Positions 22,523-31,260 are shown, numbered from the stretch's first letter. The stretch is 64,000 nt of DNA from Hyphomicrobiales bacterium (GCA_016710435.1 JADJVV010000001.1:2006501-2070500); one strand, 5' to 3'. Numbers and translations are program-made. Notes: generated from the sequence alone by a model not told the origin.

Positions 22523-23593
22523 ATGCTCATGCCCCCGCGTTTCCTGTTCATGGACGTGAACCTCGCCTGCAATCTCCGCTGTGCCCATTGTTTCTTCTGG
22601 AAGCGCGACGAGGCCACCGAGCGCTACCTGACGCTTCCGCAGCGTGTGGAGCTGATCGAGGAATATGCCCGCCTCAGCCCGCAGGGCCGCCTGGTGATCT
22701 GCGGTGGTGAGCCGATGTTGGCACTGGATACCTATTTCGGCGTCGCCCAAGCAGCGCGCGCCCAGGGCCTCCGTTGCCTTTCCGTGGTCAATGGCACCCG
22801 GATCCGCAGCGCCGAGATGGCGAAGCGGATGATTCTTGAAGGCCCGCACGAAATCTCGATTTCCCTCAACAGCCACGACCCGGCGCTGCACGACAAGACG
22901 CGCGGCGTTGTGGGATCGCATGCGAAGGCTGTGCGGGCGCTCCGCCTCCTCATCGCGGCGCGCGACAAGTGGGGCACACCCGATACAAAGATCATCGTCA
23001 TGGGGCTGGTCTTCGGTTCGAACCACACCATGATCGAGGCGTTCTACGACTTCGTCCTGAACGACGTGGGCGCCGACAAACTGAAGCTCAACTTCATCCA
23101 GCCCTCCTTCGGTCAGGCCGGGGAAGTGGACGATTTCTATGCCGCCGAGGGCAACGTCGATCCGGATGTGCTGCTGGCGCAACTGAAGAGCAGCGACGCA
23201 CGCTTTGGACTGGGACTGAGCCCCGTGTGGATGGAGCAGGTCGGCATGTATTTTCGTTCGCTGCGGGCGCGCGAGGACCGGGGCCGCGGCTGGGGCATGA
23301 AGGCGGGCACCGACGAGCACATCTGCAACAGCCACGACCGCAACATCATGGTCGACAATTTCGGCATGGCGCGGCTGTGTTTTTCCTCGCAGTTCCCCGG
23401 CAAGGTCTGGCAGAAAACGGGCGACCTCGCCGCCCTGTGGACCGGCTCGGATGATGTGCGGGAGCGCATGCGCCACTGCAATCAGGTCTGCGGCATCAGC
23501 CACAGCGTGCGCCGCGAAGCCAGCACCATCGCCGGCAATGACTTCCGCCTCGATTTTGAAAAGGCCTCAGCGCAATCCTGGGCACCGGTTTGA
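22523..23593 (+). CDS. Radical SAM/SPASM-type protein of unknown substrate
   Basis: This 356-residue radical SAM enzyme has the [4Fe-4S] motif CNLRCAHC (C16, C20, C23) followed by FFW, and the SAM-binding GGEP (61-64). A C-terminal Cys cluster (HICNSHDRN, ARLCFSS, HCNQVC) suggests an auxiliary SPASM or Twitch Fe-S domain, as in peptide-modifying enzymes and anaerobic sulfatase activators. I start at ATG 22523 (MLMPPRFLFMDVNLACNL); upstream codons lack family features. It is divergent from the Rrf2 regulator and converges on the ABC exporter. No precursor peptide or sulfatase is next to it, so the substrate is unknown. Confidence 0.82.
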   Translation: MLMPPRFLFMDVNLACNLRCAHCFFWKRDEATERYLTLPQRVELIEEYARLSPQGRLVICGGEPMLALDTYFGVAQAARAQGLRCLSVVNGTRIRSAEMAKRMILEGPHEISISLNSHDPALHDKTRGVVGSHAKAVRALRLLIAARDKWGTPDTKIIVMGLVFGSNHTMIEAFYDFVLNDVGADKLKLNFIQPSFGQAGEVDDFYAAEGNVDPDVLLAQLKSSDARFGLGLSPVWMEQVGMYFRSLRAREDRGRGWGMKAGTDEHICNSHDRNIMVDNFGMARLCFSSQFPGKVWQKTGDLAALWTGSDDVRERMRHCNQVCGISHSVRREASTIAGNDFRLDFEKASAQSWAPV

Positions 23594-23603
23594 ACCACCA
23601 GAG

Positions 23604-24731
23604 TCAGTCCAGTGTCACGCGGTAACGGCTCACCGCAAGTGTCGCCACCAGCACCAGCATGAATGCGAGCACCGCGATTTCGCCCGCGACTTGCGCAGGT
23701 GTCGCGCCCTTGAGCATGACACCACGCACGATGCGGATGAAATGTGTCGCGGGCAGCGCCTCACCGATGGCCTGCGCCCAGCCGGGCATGCCGCGGAATG
23801 GGAAGGCGAAGCCGGTGAGCAGGATCGCCGGCATGAGGAAGAAGAACGACATCTGCACCGCCTGCAACTGGTTGCGCGCCACCGTCGAGAAGGTGAAGCC
23901 GATGGCGAGGTTGACGGTGATGAACAGCATCGTCGAAAGCGTGAACAGCACCGGGCTTCCCTCGAAGGGAACGTCGAACAGGATGCGCGCCGCCACCAGC
24001 ACGACGATCACCTGCATGGTGCCGATGATGATGTAGGGCGCGATCTTGCCCGCCATCACCTCCAAGGGCCGCACCGGCATGGCGAGCAGGTTTTCCATGG
24101 TGCCGCGCTCATATTCGCGCGTGACGGCAAGTGCCGTCATCATCACCATGGTCATGGTGAGGATGATGCCCAGAAGCCCTGGCACGATGTTGTAGCGGGT
24201 GATGCCCTCGGGATTGTAGCGGCGGTGCAGCCGCACATCGACCGCAGGTGTGTTGGCCTGATGCCGCGACAGCACGCCGTTCAGTTCACGCGCCAGCGTC
24301 TGTGACACCGCGCCATTCACCGCGGCCAGCGCGGGGGCGATGGTCGCGGGGTCGGTGGCATCAGCCTCCACCAGCACGGCAGCCGTTTCGCCCCGCACCA
24401 CGCGCCGTGTCAGGCGGTCGGGGATGGTGATGACAAACTGGACCTCGCCCCGCTGCAGCAGGGCATCTGACTCCGCCTCCGTCCGGGGTTCGGCAACGAA
24501 AGCGAAATAGCCGGTCTGTCCAATGCCGCTGATGAGGGCGCGCGACAGGGGCGAATGGTCATAGGCAAGAATGGCCGCGGGCAACCCCTTGGGATCGGTG
24601 TTGATGGCGAAGCCAAAGAGGATGAGCTGTGCGATGGGGATCACAAACATCATGGCGAAGGTCAGGCGGTCGCGCCGCAACTGCCGCGCCTCCTTCACCA
24701 TGATGGCCCACAAGCGGCGGAAGAATCCCAT
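23604..24731 (-). CDS. ABC-2 type export permease (YbhS/YbhR-like)
   Basis: This 375-residue permease has an N-terminal span (FAMMFVIPIAQLILFGFAIN), a large periplasmic loop of about 150 residues, and five C-terminal spans with the ABC-2 segment EYERGTMENLLAMPVRPLEVM. The ATG at 24731 follows a GAGGTGA site; a longer in-frame start overlaps the ATPase gene. It is the last gene of a TetR-HlyD-ATPase-permease operon. E. coli ybhGFSR has two permeases, but only one is present here, so it would act as a homodimer. Confidence 0.9.
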   Translation of the reverse strand: MGFFRRLWAIMVKEARQLRRDRLTFAMMFVIPIAQLILFGFAINTDPKGLPAAILAYDHSPLSRALISGIGQTGYFAFVAEPRTEAESDALLQRGEVQFVITIPDRLTRRVVRGETAAVLVEADATDPATIAPALAAVNGAVSQTLARELNGVLSRHQANTPAVDVRLHRRYNPEGITRYNIVPGLLGIILTMTMVMMTALAVTREYERGTMENLLAMPVRPLEVMAGKIAPYIIIGTMQVIVVLVAARILFDVPFEGSPVLFTLSTMLFITVNLAIGFTFSTVARNQLQAVQMSFFFLMPAILLTGFAFPFRGMPGWAQAIGEALPATHFIRIVRGVMLKGATPAQVAGEIAVLAFMLVLVATLAVSRYRVTLD

Positions 24732-24741
24732 TGATGTCACC

Positions 24742-25674
24742 TCACGCCGCTTCCGCATTGTCGGTGGCCTGGCCCATCAGGTGGATGAACACATCCTCCA
24801 GCGTTGGCTCGGCCGGTGCGGCGGCCAATCCCTCATGCGCCGAGACGATGCCAGAGACCGCCTGGCGCAGCGCTGCCTCGTCGGGGCTGCACACATGCAG
24901 CGCCGTGCCGAAGGCCGCCGCAGCGGTGATGCCCTCGGCATCGCGCAGCGCGGGCGCCAACCTGTCGGCACCGGGGCCTGTCACCACCATGGCATGAAGA
25001 CCGGATTGGGTGATGATGTCACGGGCGGTGCCGCGCGCCATCAGCTTGCCATAGGCGATGTAGGCAATCTCGTGACAGCGCTCGGCCTCGTCCATGTAGT
25101 GCGTCGAGACCAGCACCGTGATGCCCTCCGCCGCAAGCGCATGGATTTCGTCCCAGAAGCCGCGCCGCGCCTTGGGATCGACACCCGCCGTCGGTTCATC
25201 GAGCAGCAGGATTTTCGGCGTGTGCAGCACACAGGCCGCCAGCGCCAGACGTTGCTTCCATCCGCCGGAGAGTGACCCGGTGAGTTGGTGCTGGCGGCTC
25301 TCCAGGCCAAGGCGCGCAAGGGCCTCCGTCACCTTCTCCGCAACGCGGGGAAGGCCATAGACCTGCGCCACGAATTCCAGGTTCTCGCGGATGGTGAGGT
25401 CTTCGTAGAGTCCGAAGCGCTGCGTCATGTAGCCCGTTTGCCGCTTGATGGCATCGCGCCCGGTGATGATGTCCTCGCCCAGAACCGTGCCCTCGCCTGC
25501 GTCTGGTGTCAGCAGACCGCAGATCATGCGGAGCGTCGTCGTCTTGCCCGAGCCGTTGGGTCCGAGGAAGCCGCAGATACGGCCTGGTGCGATCTGCAGG
25601 TCGACGCGGTCCACGACCGTGCGCTGCCCGTAGCGCTTCACCAGTCCGCGAACGTCGATGGCGAGGCCGCTCAT
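24742..25674 (-). CDS. ABC exporter ATP-binding protein (YbhF-like)
   Basis: This 310-residue ATPase has one nucleotide-binding domain: Walker A GPNGSGKTT, signature LSGGWKQRLALAACVL, Walker B ILLLDEPTAGVDP, H-loop VLVSTHYMDEAERC. E. coli YbhF has two such domains. It overlaps the HlyD gene by 4 bases (ATGA), a sign of coupled translation, and lies 10 bases before the permease. The complex probably exports drugs or other hydrophobic compounds; the substrate is unknown. Confidence 0.92.
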   Translation of the reverse strand: MSGLAIDVRGLVKRYGQRTVVDRVDLQIAPGRICGFLGPNGSGKTTTLRMICGLLTPDAGEGTVLGEDIITGRDAIKRQTGYMTQRFGLYEDLTIRENLEFVAQVYGLPRVAEKVTEALARLGLESRQHQLTGSLSGGWKQRLALAACVLHTPKILLLDEPTAGVDPKARRGFWDEIHALAAEGITVLVSTHYMDEAERCHEIAYIAYGKLMARGTARDIITQSGLHAMVVTGPGADRLAPALRDAEGITAAAAFGTALHVCSPDEAALRQAVSGIVSAHEGLAAAPAEPTLEDVFIHLMGQATDNAEAA

Positions 25675-26642
25675 GGCAGGGGCTCGAATTCAACGGGAAG
25701 GCCCGGCTGCAGGTGCGCGTCGGGCGTCACCGGGCGCGCTTCCACCTGGAAGACGAGCTTCGCCCGCGCCGAAGCGGAATAGATGACCGGGGGCGTGTAT
25801 TCCGGCGTTGCGGCCACATGCGTGATGGTGGCCGTGCCGCCGTCGCCACAACCGTCGCAGCGATAGCGGATGGTGACGCCGGCCTGCGCCTTCGCACGCT
25901 CCGCCTCCGGGATATAGAAAAGCAGCGTGGCCTTCTCCGGCTGCAGAAGGGCGAGGACCGGTTGACCCGCGCCCACCACTTCGCCCGGATCGAAGAACAC
26001 ATCATCCACAAGAGCCTCCACCGGCGCCGCGGACCTGAAGTCTGCAAGTTTGGCATTGGCGGTCGCCAAGGCCGCTTCCGCCTCCGTGATACGTGAATGC
26101 GCAGCATCAATCTCGGCGGCACGCGCAGGAAGCCGCGCGATTACGGCATTGGCCTGGATCTGTTTCAGGCGTTCTTCCGCCACGGCCAGCGCAGCCTTTG
26201 CCTTGTCGAGTTGGGTTTCAGCGGCGATGCCCTGGCGTGACAGCTTGTTCACCCGTGTGAACTCGACTTGCGCCAGCGTAACGTTGGCCTGCGCTTCCGC
26301 CTCCTGGCGAACGATCACGTCCATTTCCTCGGCCCGCTTTCCGCTGGCGAGGTTTGCGGCCAGTGCCCTGGCGGTGGCCACGGCGGCGGAAAGCCGCGCT
26401 GAATCCATGCGCGCCGCGCTGTCATCCAGTTGGAACAGCAGGTCGCCCGCAGCGATGCGGTCACCCTTGGCCACGGATATCGTGACAATGCGGCCCGCAA
26501 CGGGAGGGCCGATCAGCAGGCTCTCACCCTCCACGTATCCGAGATAGGCCGCATGATCGGCAGCCGCAGGAAGCCAGCGCTCACGGAACCAGAAGAGGCT
26601 CCCTGCAAGGATGACGATGAGGATCGGAATGAGGCGTTTCAT
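25671..26642 (-). CDS. HlyD/YbhG-like membrane fusion protein of the ABC exporter
   Basis: This 323-residue periplasmic adaptor has an N-terminal anchor (MKRLIPILIVILAGSLFWF), a lipoyl-like segment (GPPVAGRIVTISVAKGDRIA), a long coiled coil (residues about 75-200) and a beta-barrel end. A Cys pair in RCDGCGDGG is unusual and might form a disulfide. The ATG at 26642 overlaps the TetR stop codon by 4 bases, so the regulator and exporter are translationally linked. It bridges the ABC permease and an outer-membrane channel encoded elsewhere. Confidence 0.9.
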   Translation of the reverse strand: MKRLIPILIVILAGSLFWFRERWLPAAADHAAYLGYVEGESLLIGPPVAGRIVTISVAKGDRIAAGDLLFQLDDSAARMDSARLSAAVATARALAANLASGKRAEEMDVIVRQEAEAQANVTLAQVEFTRVNKLSRQGIAAETQLDKAKAALAVAEERLKQIQANAVIARLPARAAEIDAAHSRITEAEAALATANAKLADFRSAAPVEALVDDVFFDPGEVVGAGQPVLALLQPEKATLLFYIPEAERAKAQAGVTIRYRCDGCGDGGTATITHVAATPEYTPPVIYSASARAKLVFQVEARPVTPDAHLQPGLPVEFEPLP

Positions 26643-27271
26643 GGCCGCAGGCCCCTGAGAAAAATATCCATGTGTTGGTCGGCGAGTGCCGCCACGCTGT
26701 AAGGCGCAGCCCCCAGCGGCACGAACACGGCATGCCAGAGCGCACTCAGCATCAGCGGACCGATCATGCACTTGACGGTGAGGTTTGGATCAACCGCGCG
26801 AAACTCTCCCGTGGCGATCCCGTGCGAGAGCAGCCGCTCCAGCAGGGGCAGCGCCGATTTCACAACGTTGTCGAGATAGTACTGGCCGATGTCCGGATGC
26901 GCCCGGCTCTCGCCAATGACGAGCTTGATGATCGAAGGGAGGTCGGTGGTCTCGATCCGATGCGCCAGCATGCCGGCGAGCTGCGCCATCACCGGCGCCA
27001 CGGGACCTTCGATGTGGTCAGCCATGCGCGCCGCCAGAGCGATCTGCTCACCGATGGCCTGCTGCACGATTGATTTCAGCAGAGCCGACTTGTCCGGGAA
27101 GTAGAGATAGATCGCACCCTTGCTGACGCCCGCCCGTGCCGCGACGTCCTCCATGCGGGCGGCGGCAAAACCCTTCTCGCTGAACAACGCCAAGGCCGCC
27201 GCCAGGATTTCACTGGGGCGAGCATCGGGGCGCCGCCGGCGCGTTCTTTTAGTTACTGACTGGTCAGTCAT
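26639..27271 (-). CDS. TetR family regulator of the ABC exporter (CecR/YbiH-like)
   Basis: This 210-residue repressor has an N-terminal helix-turn-helix (FAAARMEDVAARAGVSKGAIYLYFPDKSAL) and a ligand domain ending AALADQHMDIFLRGLRP. It heads the exporter operon, as ybiH (cecR) does for ybhGFSR in E. coli. The ATG at 27271 follows the family start. A 14-base palindrome covers codons 2-6 and is probably its own operator. Confidence 0.9.
   Translation of the reverse strand: MTDQSVTKRTRRRRPDARPSEILAAALALFSEKGFAAARMEDVAARAGVSKGAIYLYFPDKSALLKSIVQQAIGEQIALAARMADHIEGPVAPVMAQLAGMLAHRIETTDLPSIIKLVIGESRAHPDIGQYYLDNVVKSALPLLERLLSHGIATGEFRAVDPNLTVKCMIGPLMLSALWHAVFVPLGAAPYSVAALADQHMDIFLRGLRP
27255..27268. 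promoter_or_regulatory. Palindromic TetR operator inside the start of the regulator gene
   Basis: ACTGAC-TG-GTCAGT is a perfect inverted repeat with 6-base arms. It lies immediately inside the TetR start codon. This form is common for TetR operators. Binding here would block transcription of the operon at its 5' end. Confidence 0.6.
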
Positions 27272-27411
27272 TAAATCTGAATACGCCGCCGCCTGTACAC
27301 TGTCAAGCTGCACTCCGCGCAGCGGAGGGAACAGTGCATCGCAGGTTGTCTGGATTTCCCGGCATGTTACGGATGTGGAACGGGATTCGCACAGGCGGGG
27401 AGTGGCAGCGC

Positions 27412-28524
27412 ATGAAACGGCGGGCGGCGGTGGCAGCGGTGATTTTGGGGCTTTGTACCCCCGCGCTGGCGGACGATACCTGGATGGAGCAGGTGATGAC
27501 CTTCTCTCTCGACGGCGATCACATCCTCGCGGAGGGAGCCTTCGCGCCCGACACCGCCGATACCTTCCAGGCCTTCATCAGCCAGAATGCCCCTGATAGC
27601 GGGCCATGGAACAAGGCGCTCTACATCCGCTCACCGGGGGGCGCGCTGGGAGCCGCGATCAGCATGGGCCACATTTTGCGCGAGCGCGGAATGTCGGTTG
27701 TTGCCTTCGATCTCTGCGCCTCGGCCTGCACTTACATGCTCATGGGCGGCGTCAATCGCGTCGTCACGCGTGAAGCGCAATACGGCGTGCACCAGTTTTC
27801 CTTCGGCGATGCTTCGGCCGATCCGGAGAAGCCGTTCTTCACCGCGAAGGACATCGAGTCTCACCAGATGATGGTGGGCGAATTGGCCGACTATACGGAA
27901 ACCATGGGCGTCGATACCCATGTGGTGCTGCTGGCCTCGCGCACGCCCCCCGCCAATGTGACCTTCCTGACCCGCGACCAACTGGTGAAATACCACGTCG
28001 ACAATGTGCCGACAGATGAAGACGGCGGACAATCCAACGGCAGCGTGGTGATCCCCGGCGTGACCGAGACGGAGATGGCGGCGGCTCCATCCGACACGTC
28101 GATTTTCGAGAGCCTCAAGATCAGGCCACACCGTCTCTCTTCCAACATTTCACTGGCGATGGCACGGCGACTGGTGATGGCGGAAACGCAGGACCTCGCG
28201 GGCATGGAGGAAAGCCTCGCGAATTCCTATGCCGCAAACGTGGAGTACAATGGCCGCCTGGTGAGCGGCGACAGCATCGTGGCCGAGAAGCGCCGCATGG
28301 TGAAGGATTGGGGTGTCCGCAACCGCACCATCGACGAAGACTCCCTCAAGGTGAACTGCGAAGAAGATGACCTCTGGTGCACCGTGAGCGGTGACTACGA
28401 CTATGAACTGGGCGTGGCCGAGGGCGGCTTCCTGTCGAAGAACCGCTGGCATTTCACCATGGACATCATGGTGCCGCTGGTGCTGCCGCGGGTGATGAAG
28501 GAAACGCTGTCGGAAGTGGAATGA
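27412..28524 (+). CDS. Secreted ClpP/crotonase-fold protein (COG3904-like)
   Basis: This is a 370-residue exported protein: signal peptide MKRRAAVAAVILGLCTPALA, then a ClpP-like domain with YIRSPGGALGAAISMG, DLCASACTYMLMGG and GVHQFSFGD. S104 and H127 lie where ClpP-type proteases hold the nucleophile and base, so it may be a periplasmic serine protease. The second half (residues about 250-350) has a segment NVEYNGRLVSGDSIVAEKRRM...CTVSGDYDYEL that I do not recognise. The ATG at 27412 was chosen for the signal peptide. It is divergent from the TetR operon. The biological role is unknown. Confidence 0.7.
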   Translation: MKRRAAVAAVILGLCTPALADDTWMEQVMTFSLDGDHILAEGAFAPDTADTFQAFISQNAPDSGPWNKALYIRSPGGALGAAISMGHILRERGMSVVAFDLCASACTYMLMGGVNRVVTREAQYGVHQFSFGDASADPEKPFFTAKDIESHQMMVGELADYTETMGVDTHVVLLASRTPPANVTFLTRDQLVKYHVDNVPTDEDGGQSNGSVVIPGVTETEMAAAPSDTSIFESLKIRPHRLSSNISLAMARRLVMAETQDLAGMEESLANSYAANVEYNGRLVSGDSIVAEKRRMVKDWGVRNRTIDEDSLKVNCEEDDLWCTVSGDYDYELGVAEGGFLSKNRWHFTMDIMVPLVLPRVMKETLSEVE

Positions 28525-28554
28525 GCGGCAGGACGCGCCGCTCACGCGCGTGCC

Positions 28555-28911
28555 CTACTTGTCGCGCCCGTTGTAGTGTTTGGACTGAAGCGCGCGCGGA
28601 TCGACGCCCTCAAGGCAGTTCACGTTGACGGCCACCATCTCCTTGCCATCCGGTCCCTTGCCACGCGCAAATCCTTCGATACCGCAGGTCTTGCAGAAGA
28701 GATGGTGCACGACATGCTTGTTGAAGAGATATTCCGTCATCTGGTCCTCGCCCCGCAGCAGGGTGAAGCCATCCTGCGGCGCGAACGCCAGCACCGAACC
28801 GAGTCGCTGGCAACGTGAACAATTGCAGGTGATGGTATTGTCGAGATCGACATCGGCTTCAAAGGCAACCGCGCCGCACTGGCAACTTCCGTGATAGTGT
28901 TGAGTGGCCAT
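28555..28911 (-). CDS. GFA/CENP-V family zinc protein
   Basis: This 118-residue protein has the GFA fold. Cys pairs in GSCQCGAV, CNCSRCQRLGS and CKTCGIEGF bind zinc. The family is named after glutathione-dependent formaldehyde-activating enzyme, but most members have no proven activity, so the exact role is open. The ATG at 28911 opens MATQHYHGSCQCG. It is the last gene of a minus-strand set of four small proteins. Confidence 0.88.
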   Translation of the reverse strand: MATQHYHGSCQCGAVAFEADVDLDNTITCNCSRCQRLGSVLAFAPQDGFTLLRGEDQMTEYLFNKHVVHHLFCKTCGIEGFARGKGPDGKEMVAVNVNCLEGVDPRALQSKHYNGRDK

Positions 28912-28937
28912 TTGGAACTCTCCCTTGCTGAATTTTG

Positions 28938-29381
28938 TCAGGCGGTGGCCAAGATTTCGACGAACTGCGCAAGCTGTTTGAGCGAGTCCTGCCAGCCGAG
29001 ATAGCACATTTCCTCCGGAATGATGTCCGGCACGCCTTCCTGCACGATCGTCACGTCCGTGCCGCACATGACGGGTTTCATGGTCACGGTCACGGTGATC
29101 TCGCCGGGCAGATTTGGATCCTCGAAAGTGTCGGTGTAGCGCAGCTTCTCGTTCGGAACGAGTTCGAGGAACGTGCCGCCGAATGCATTGGCATTGCCGG
29201 ATTCGAATTCCGTGAATGACATGCGGAAGGTTCCCCCAACCTTCGGCTCGCTGTGATGCACCGTGCAGGTATAGCCAGCCGGCGGAAGCCATTTGCATTG
29301 GGCGGCAGGGTCCAGAAAGGCCTTGTAGACGCGCGATGGTGGGGCCTTGAAGACACGGTGCAGGTTGATCGTGTAGGACAT
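28938..29381 (-). CDS. SRPBCC/AHSA1-type START-fold protein
   Basis: This 147-residue protein opens MSYTINLHRVFKAPPSRVYK and has the AHSA1 pattern (FLDPAAQCKWLPP, GGTFRMSFTEFESG, LGWQDSLKQLAQFVE). The fold makes a ligand cavity. Bacterial members often act as toxin or lipid binders, or with anti-repressors, but function here is unknown. The AAGGAG site fits the ATG at 29381, 9 bases after an alternative start. It lies between GFA and VOC genes in one operon. Confidence 0.87.
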   Translation of the reverse strand: MSYTINLHRVFKAPPSRVYKAFLDPAAQCKWLPPAGYTCTVHHSEPKVGGTFRMSFTEFESGNANAFGGTFLELVPNEKLRYTDTFEDPNLPGEITVTVTMKPVMCGTDVTIVQEGVPDIIPEEMCYLGWQDSLKQLAQFVEILATA

Positions 29382-29394
29382 GTCACGCACTCCT

Positions 29395-30147
29395 TCATTT
29401 CATGTTGCTGAACATGGAGAACGCCGCACCGAGCGGATCGATGCATCCGCAGGCGAAGCCACCGCCGGGCACTTCCATCGGTTCCATCACCACCCGGGCA
29501 CCCTTGTCCTTGGCGCGATTGATTGCGGCGGAGAGTGAGTCCACATTGAAATAGTAGTTCCAATGGGGCGGCGACGGGTCTTGCGGGACCTTCGTCATCA
29601 TGCCGCCGGTCTGGCCGGGACCTGTTTCGAAAAGCTGGTAGGTTCCCATGGGCCCCATGTCCATCGCCTCGGTCTTCTTCCAGCCGAACAGCGCTTCATA
29701 GAAGGCGAAGGCGGTTTGCCAGTTGCCAGACATGAGTTCGCGCCAGCCGGTGTGGCCGGCCGTGCCGTCCGGAACTGTCTTTGGCTGCTCCGTGGAAATG
29801 GGCTTGAAGATGATGAAGCCCGCACCTGACGGATCGGCAAGGACGGCGAAACGTGCAACCCCCGGAATGTCCTGCGGCGGGCGGTGGATCATGCCGCCGA
29901 GTTCCACCGCGCGCGCCGCATCCCGGTCGACGTCGTTCGAATGGATGTAGCCTGTCCACACGGGCGGCATGCCGGGGTCAAACGGTGACATCATGCCGCC
30001 CACGTCAATGCCATTGGCCGAGAGAAGCCAGTAGGTGGCACCCGGCATGCCGCTGTCCCGGATTGTCCAGCCGATGACATGGGCATAGAAATCCCGTGAC
30101 GCGGCAAGGTCCGGTGTCATCAGGTCGTACCAGATGAATTTCGACAT
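29395..30147 (-). CDS. VOC family protein with two glyoxalase-like domains
   Basis: This 250-residue protein has two betaalphabeta-betabetabeta modules. The first runs MSKFIWYDLMTPDLAASRDFYAHVIGW to FIIFKP, the second from WRELMSGNWQTAFAFYEALFGWKK to FSMFSN. Members are metal-dependent lyases, dioxygenases or resistance proteins; the substrate cannot be read from sequence. A GGAG site favours the second of two adjacent ATGs (30147). It is cotranscribed with another VOC gene. Confidence 0.88.
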   Translation of the reverse strand: MSKFIWYDLMTPDLAASRDFYAHVIGWTIRDSGMPGATYWLLSANGIDVGGMMSPFDPGMPPVWTGYIHSNDVDRDAARAVELGGMIHRPPQDIPGVARFAVLADPSGAGFIIFKPISTEQPKTVPDGTAGHTGWRELMSGNWQTAFAFYEALFGWKKTEAMDMGPMGTYQLFETGPGQTGGMMTKVPQDPSPPHWNYYFNVDSLSAAINRAKDKGARVVMEPMEVPGGGFACGCIDPLGAAFSMFSNMK

Positions 30148-30169
30148 CATAAACTCCGTACACTGATGA

Positions 30170-30577
30170 TTATTGTTGCGGGACCTGGCTCATGTCCATG
30201 AAGAAGGGCTCCCAGCGGTGCCCATCCGGGTCGGCGACGGTGCGATTGTACATGAAGCCCAGGTCCACCGCCGGCCGCGGTTCGCTGCCGCCCGCCGCGA
30301 GGGCAGAGGCCATTGACTCATCGACAGCCGCGCGGCTGCCCATTTCGAGCGCGACCATCAGGCCCGTGGACGTCTTGGCATCGGGAATCGGCGCGTCGGA
30401 GAAACCCTTGAACTTCGCGTGCGTCAGCAGCATCACGTAGTTCTCTTCGCTGATCACCATGCAGGCGGCGGTGTCGTCGCTGAACTGCAGGTTCTGTGCA
30501 AAGCCGAGCGCCTTGTAGAACGCAATCGAACGCCCGAGGTCTGTCACAGGCAGATTGACGAAAATCTTTGTCGGCAT
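30170..30577 (-). CDS. VOC family (glyoxalase-like) protein
   Basis: This 135-residue single-module VOC protein starts MPTKIFVNLPVTDLGRSIAF and ends with VADPDGHRWEPFFMDMSQ. The pattern resembles the so-called glyoxalase/bleomycin resistance proteins. Its substrate is not known. It is probably the first gene of the VOC-VOC-SRPBCC-GFA set, 65 bases after the TetR gene on the same strand. Confidence 0.88.
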   Translation of the reverse strand: MPTKIFVNLPVTDLGRSIAFYKALGFAQNLQFSDDTAACMVISEENYVMLLTHAKFKGFSDAPIPDAKTSTGLMVALEMGSRAAVDESMASALAAGGSEPRPAVDLGFMYNRTVADPDGHRWEPFFMDMSQVPQQ

Positions 30578-30642
30578 GGTGTGGTTCCCTTCCTTGTCCG
30601 TGCTGAACGCAGATGAAGTGGTGAAGTTCGTGAAGCGGGTCG

Positions 30643-31251
30643 TCAGTCCTCCTTGCCGTGATGAAAAAGCAGTTCGACGTAGCGGCGCAAATGCAGGATG
30701 GACTCCCGTGCGATGGCGATATCATTCCGTGCTTTGGCCAGAATGAAGGCACCTTGAAGGACAGCCTGTGTATGCAACGCCAGGCTTTCCGCCGACCATG
30801 ATGCCCGCGGCGCGTGCCGGTTCTTGGCAGCAGTGATGATGGCGGCAATGGTCTCCGCATGTTTGCTGATCCCTGCCTCGCAGGCATCGCGGATGGCGGG
30901 ATTGGAGGCGTAGGTCTCCTGAACCATCGTGCCGAGCAGGCAGGTCGCTTCCGGAATGCTGCGTCCCTCCAGAAGCTCGGCGCGGAAATCGATGTAGGCG
31001 ATCAGCTGGTCCAGCGGGTCATCATAGGAATGATAGGGAGCCGCTGCGAACATCGCGCCCGTTACCGTGGACCAATGACCCGCCGCCATCACCGCCAGGT
31101 CTTCCTTGCTGCGGAAGTGATGGAAGAAGGCTCCCTTGGTCACACCCGCTGCGCGGCAGAGATCATCCACTGACGTGGCTTCATAACCCGTGGTGCGCAC
31201 CATGGAGAGGGCGGCATTGAGCAGCTTGGTCTTGGCTGTGGTCTGGAGCAT
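30643..31251 (-). CDS. TetR family regulator of the VOC/SRPBCC/GFA cluster
   Basis: This 202-residue repressor opens MLQTTAKTKLLNAALSMVRT with the helix-turn-helix SVDDLCRAAGVTKGAFFHHF, typical of NemR/AcuR-like TetR proteins. The ATG at 31251 is preferred; an in-frame upstream start would cover the operator and the xylF leader. It is probably cotranscribed with the small proteins downstream and autoregulated through the palindrome at 31261-31278. The ligand is unknown; NemR relatives sense electrophiles. Confidence 0.88.
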   Translation of the reverse strand: MLQTTAKTKLLNAALSMVRTTGYEATSVDDLCRAAGVTKGAFFHHFRSKEDLAVMAAGHWSTVTGAMFAAAPYHSYDDPLDQLIAYIDFRAELLEGRSIPEATCLLGTMVQETYASNPAIRDACEAGISKHAETIAAIITAAKNRHAPRASWSAESLALHTQAVLQGAFILAKARNDIAIARESILHLRRYVELLFHHGKED

Positions 31252-31260
31252 GCGAGTGCA

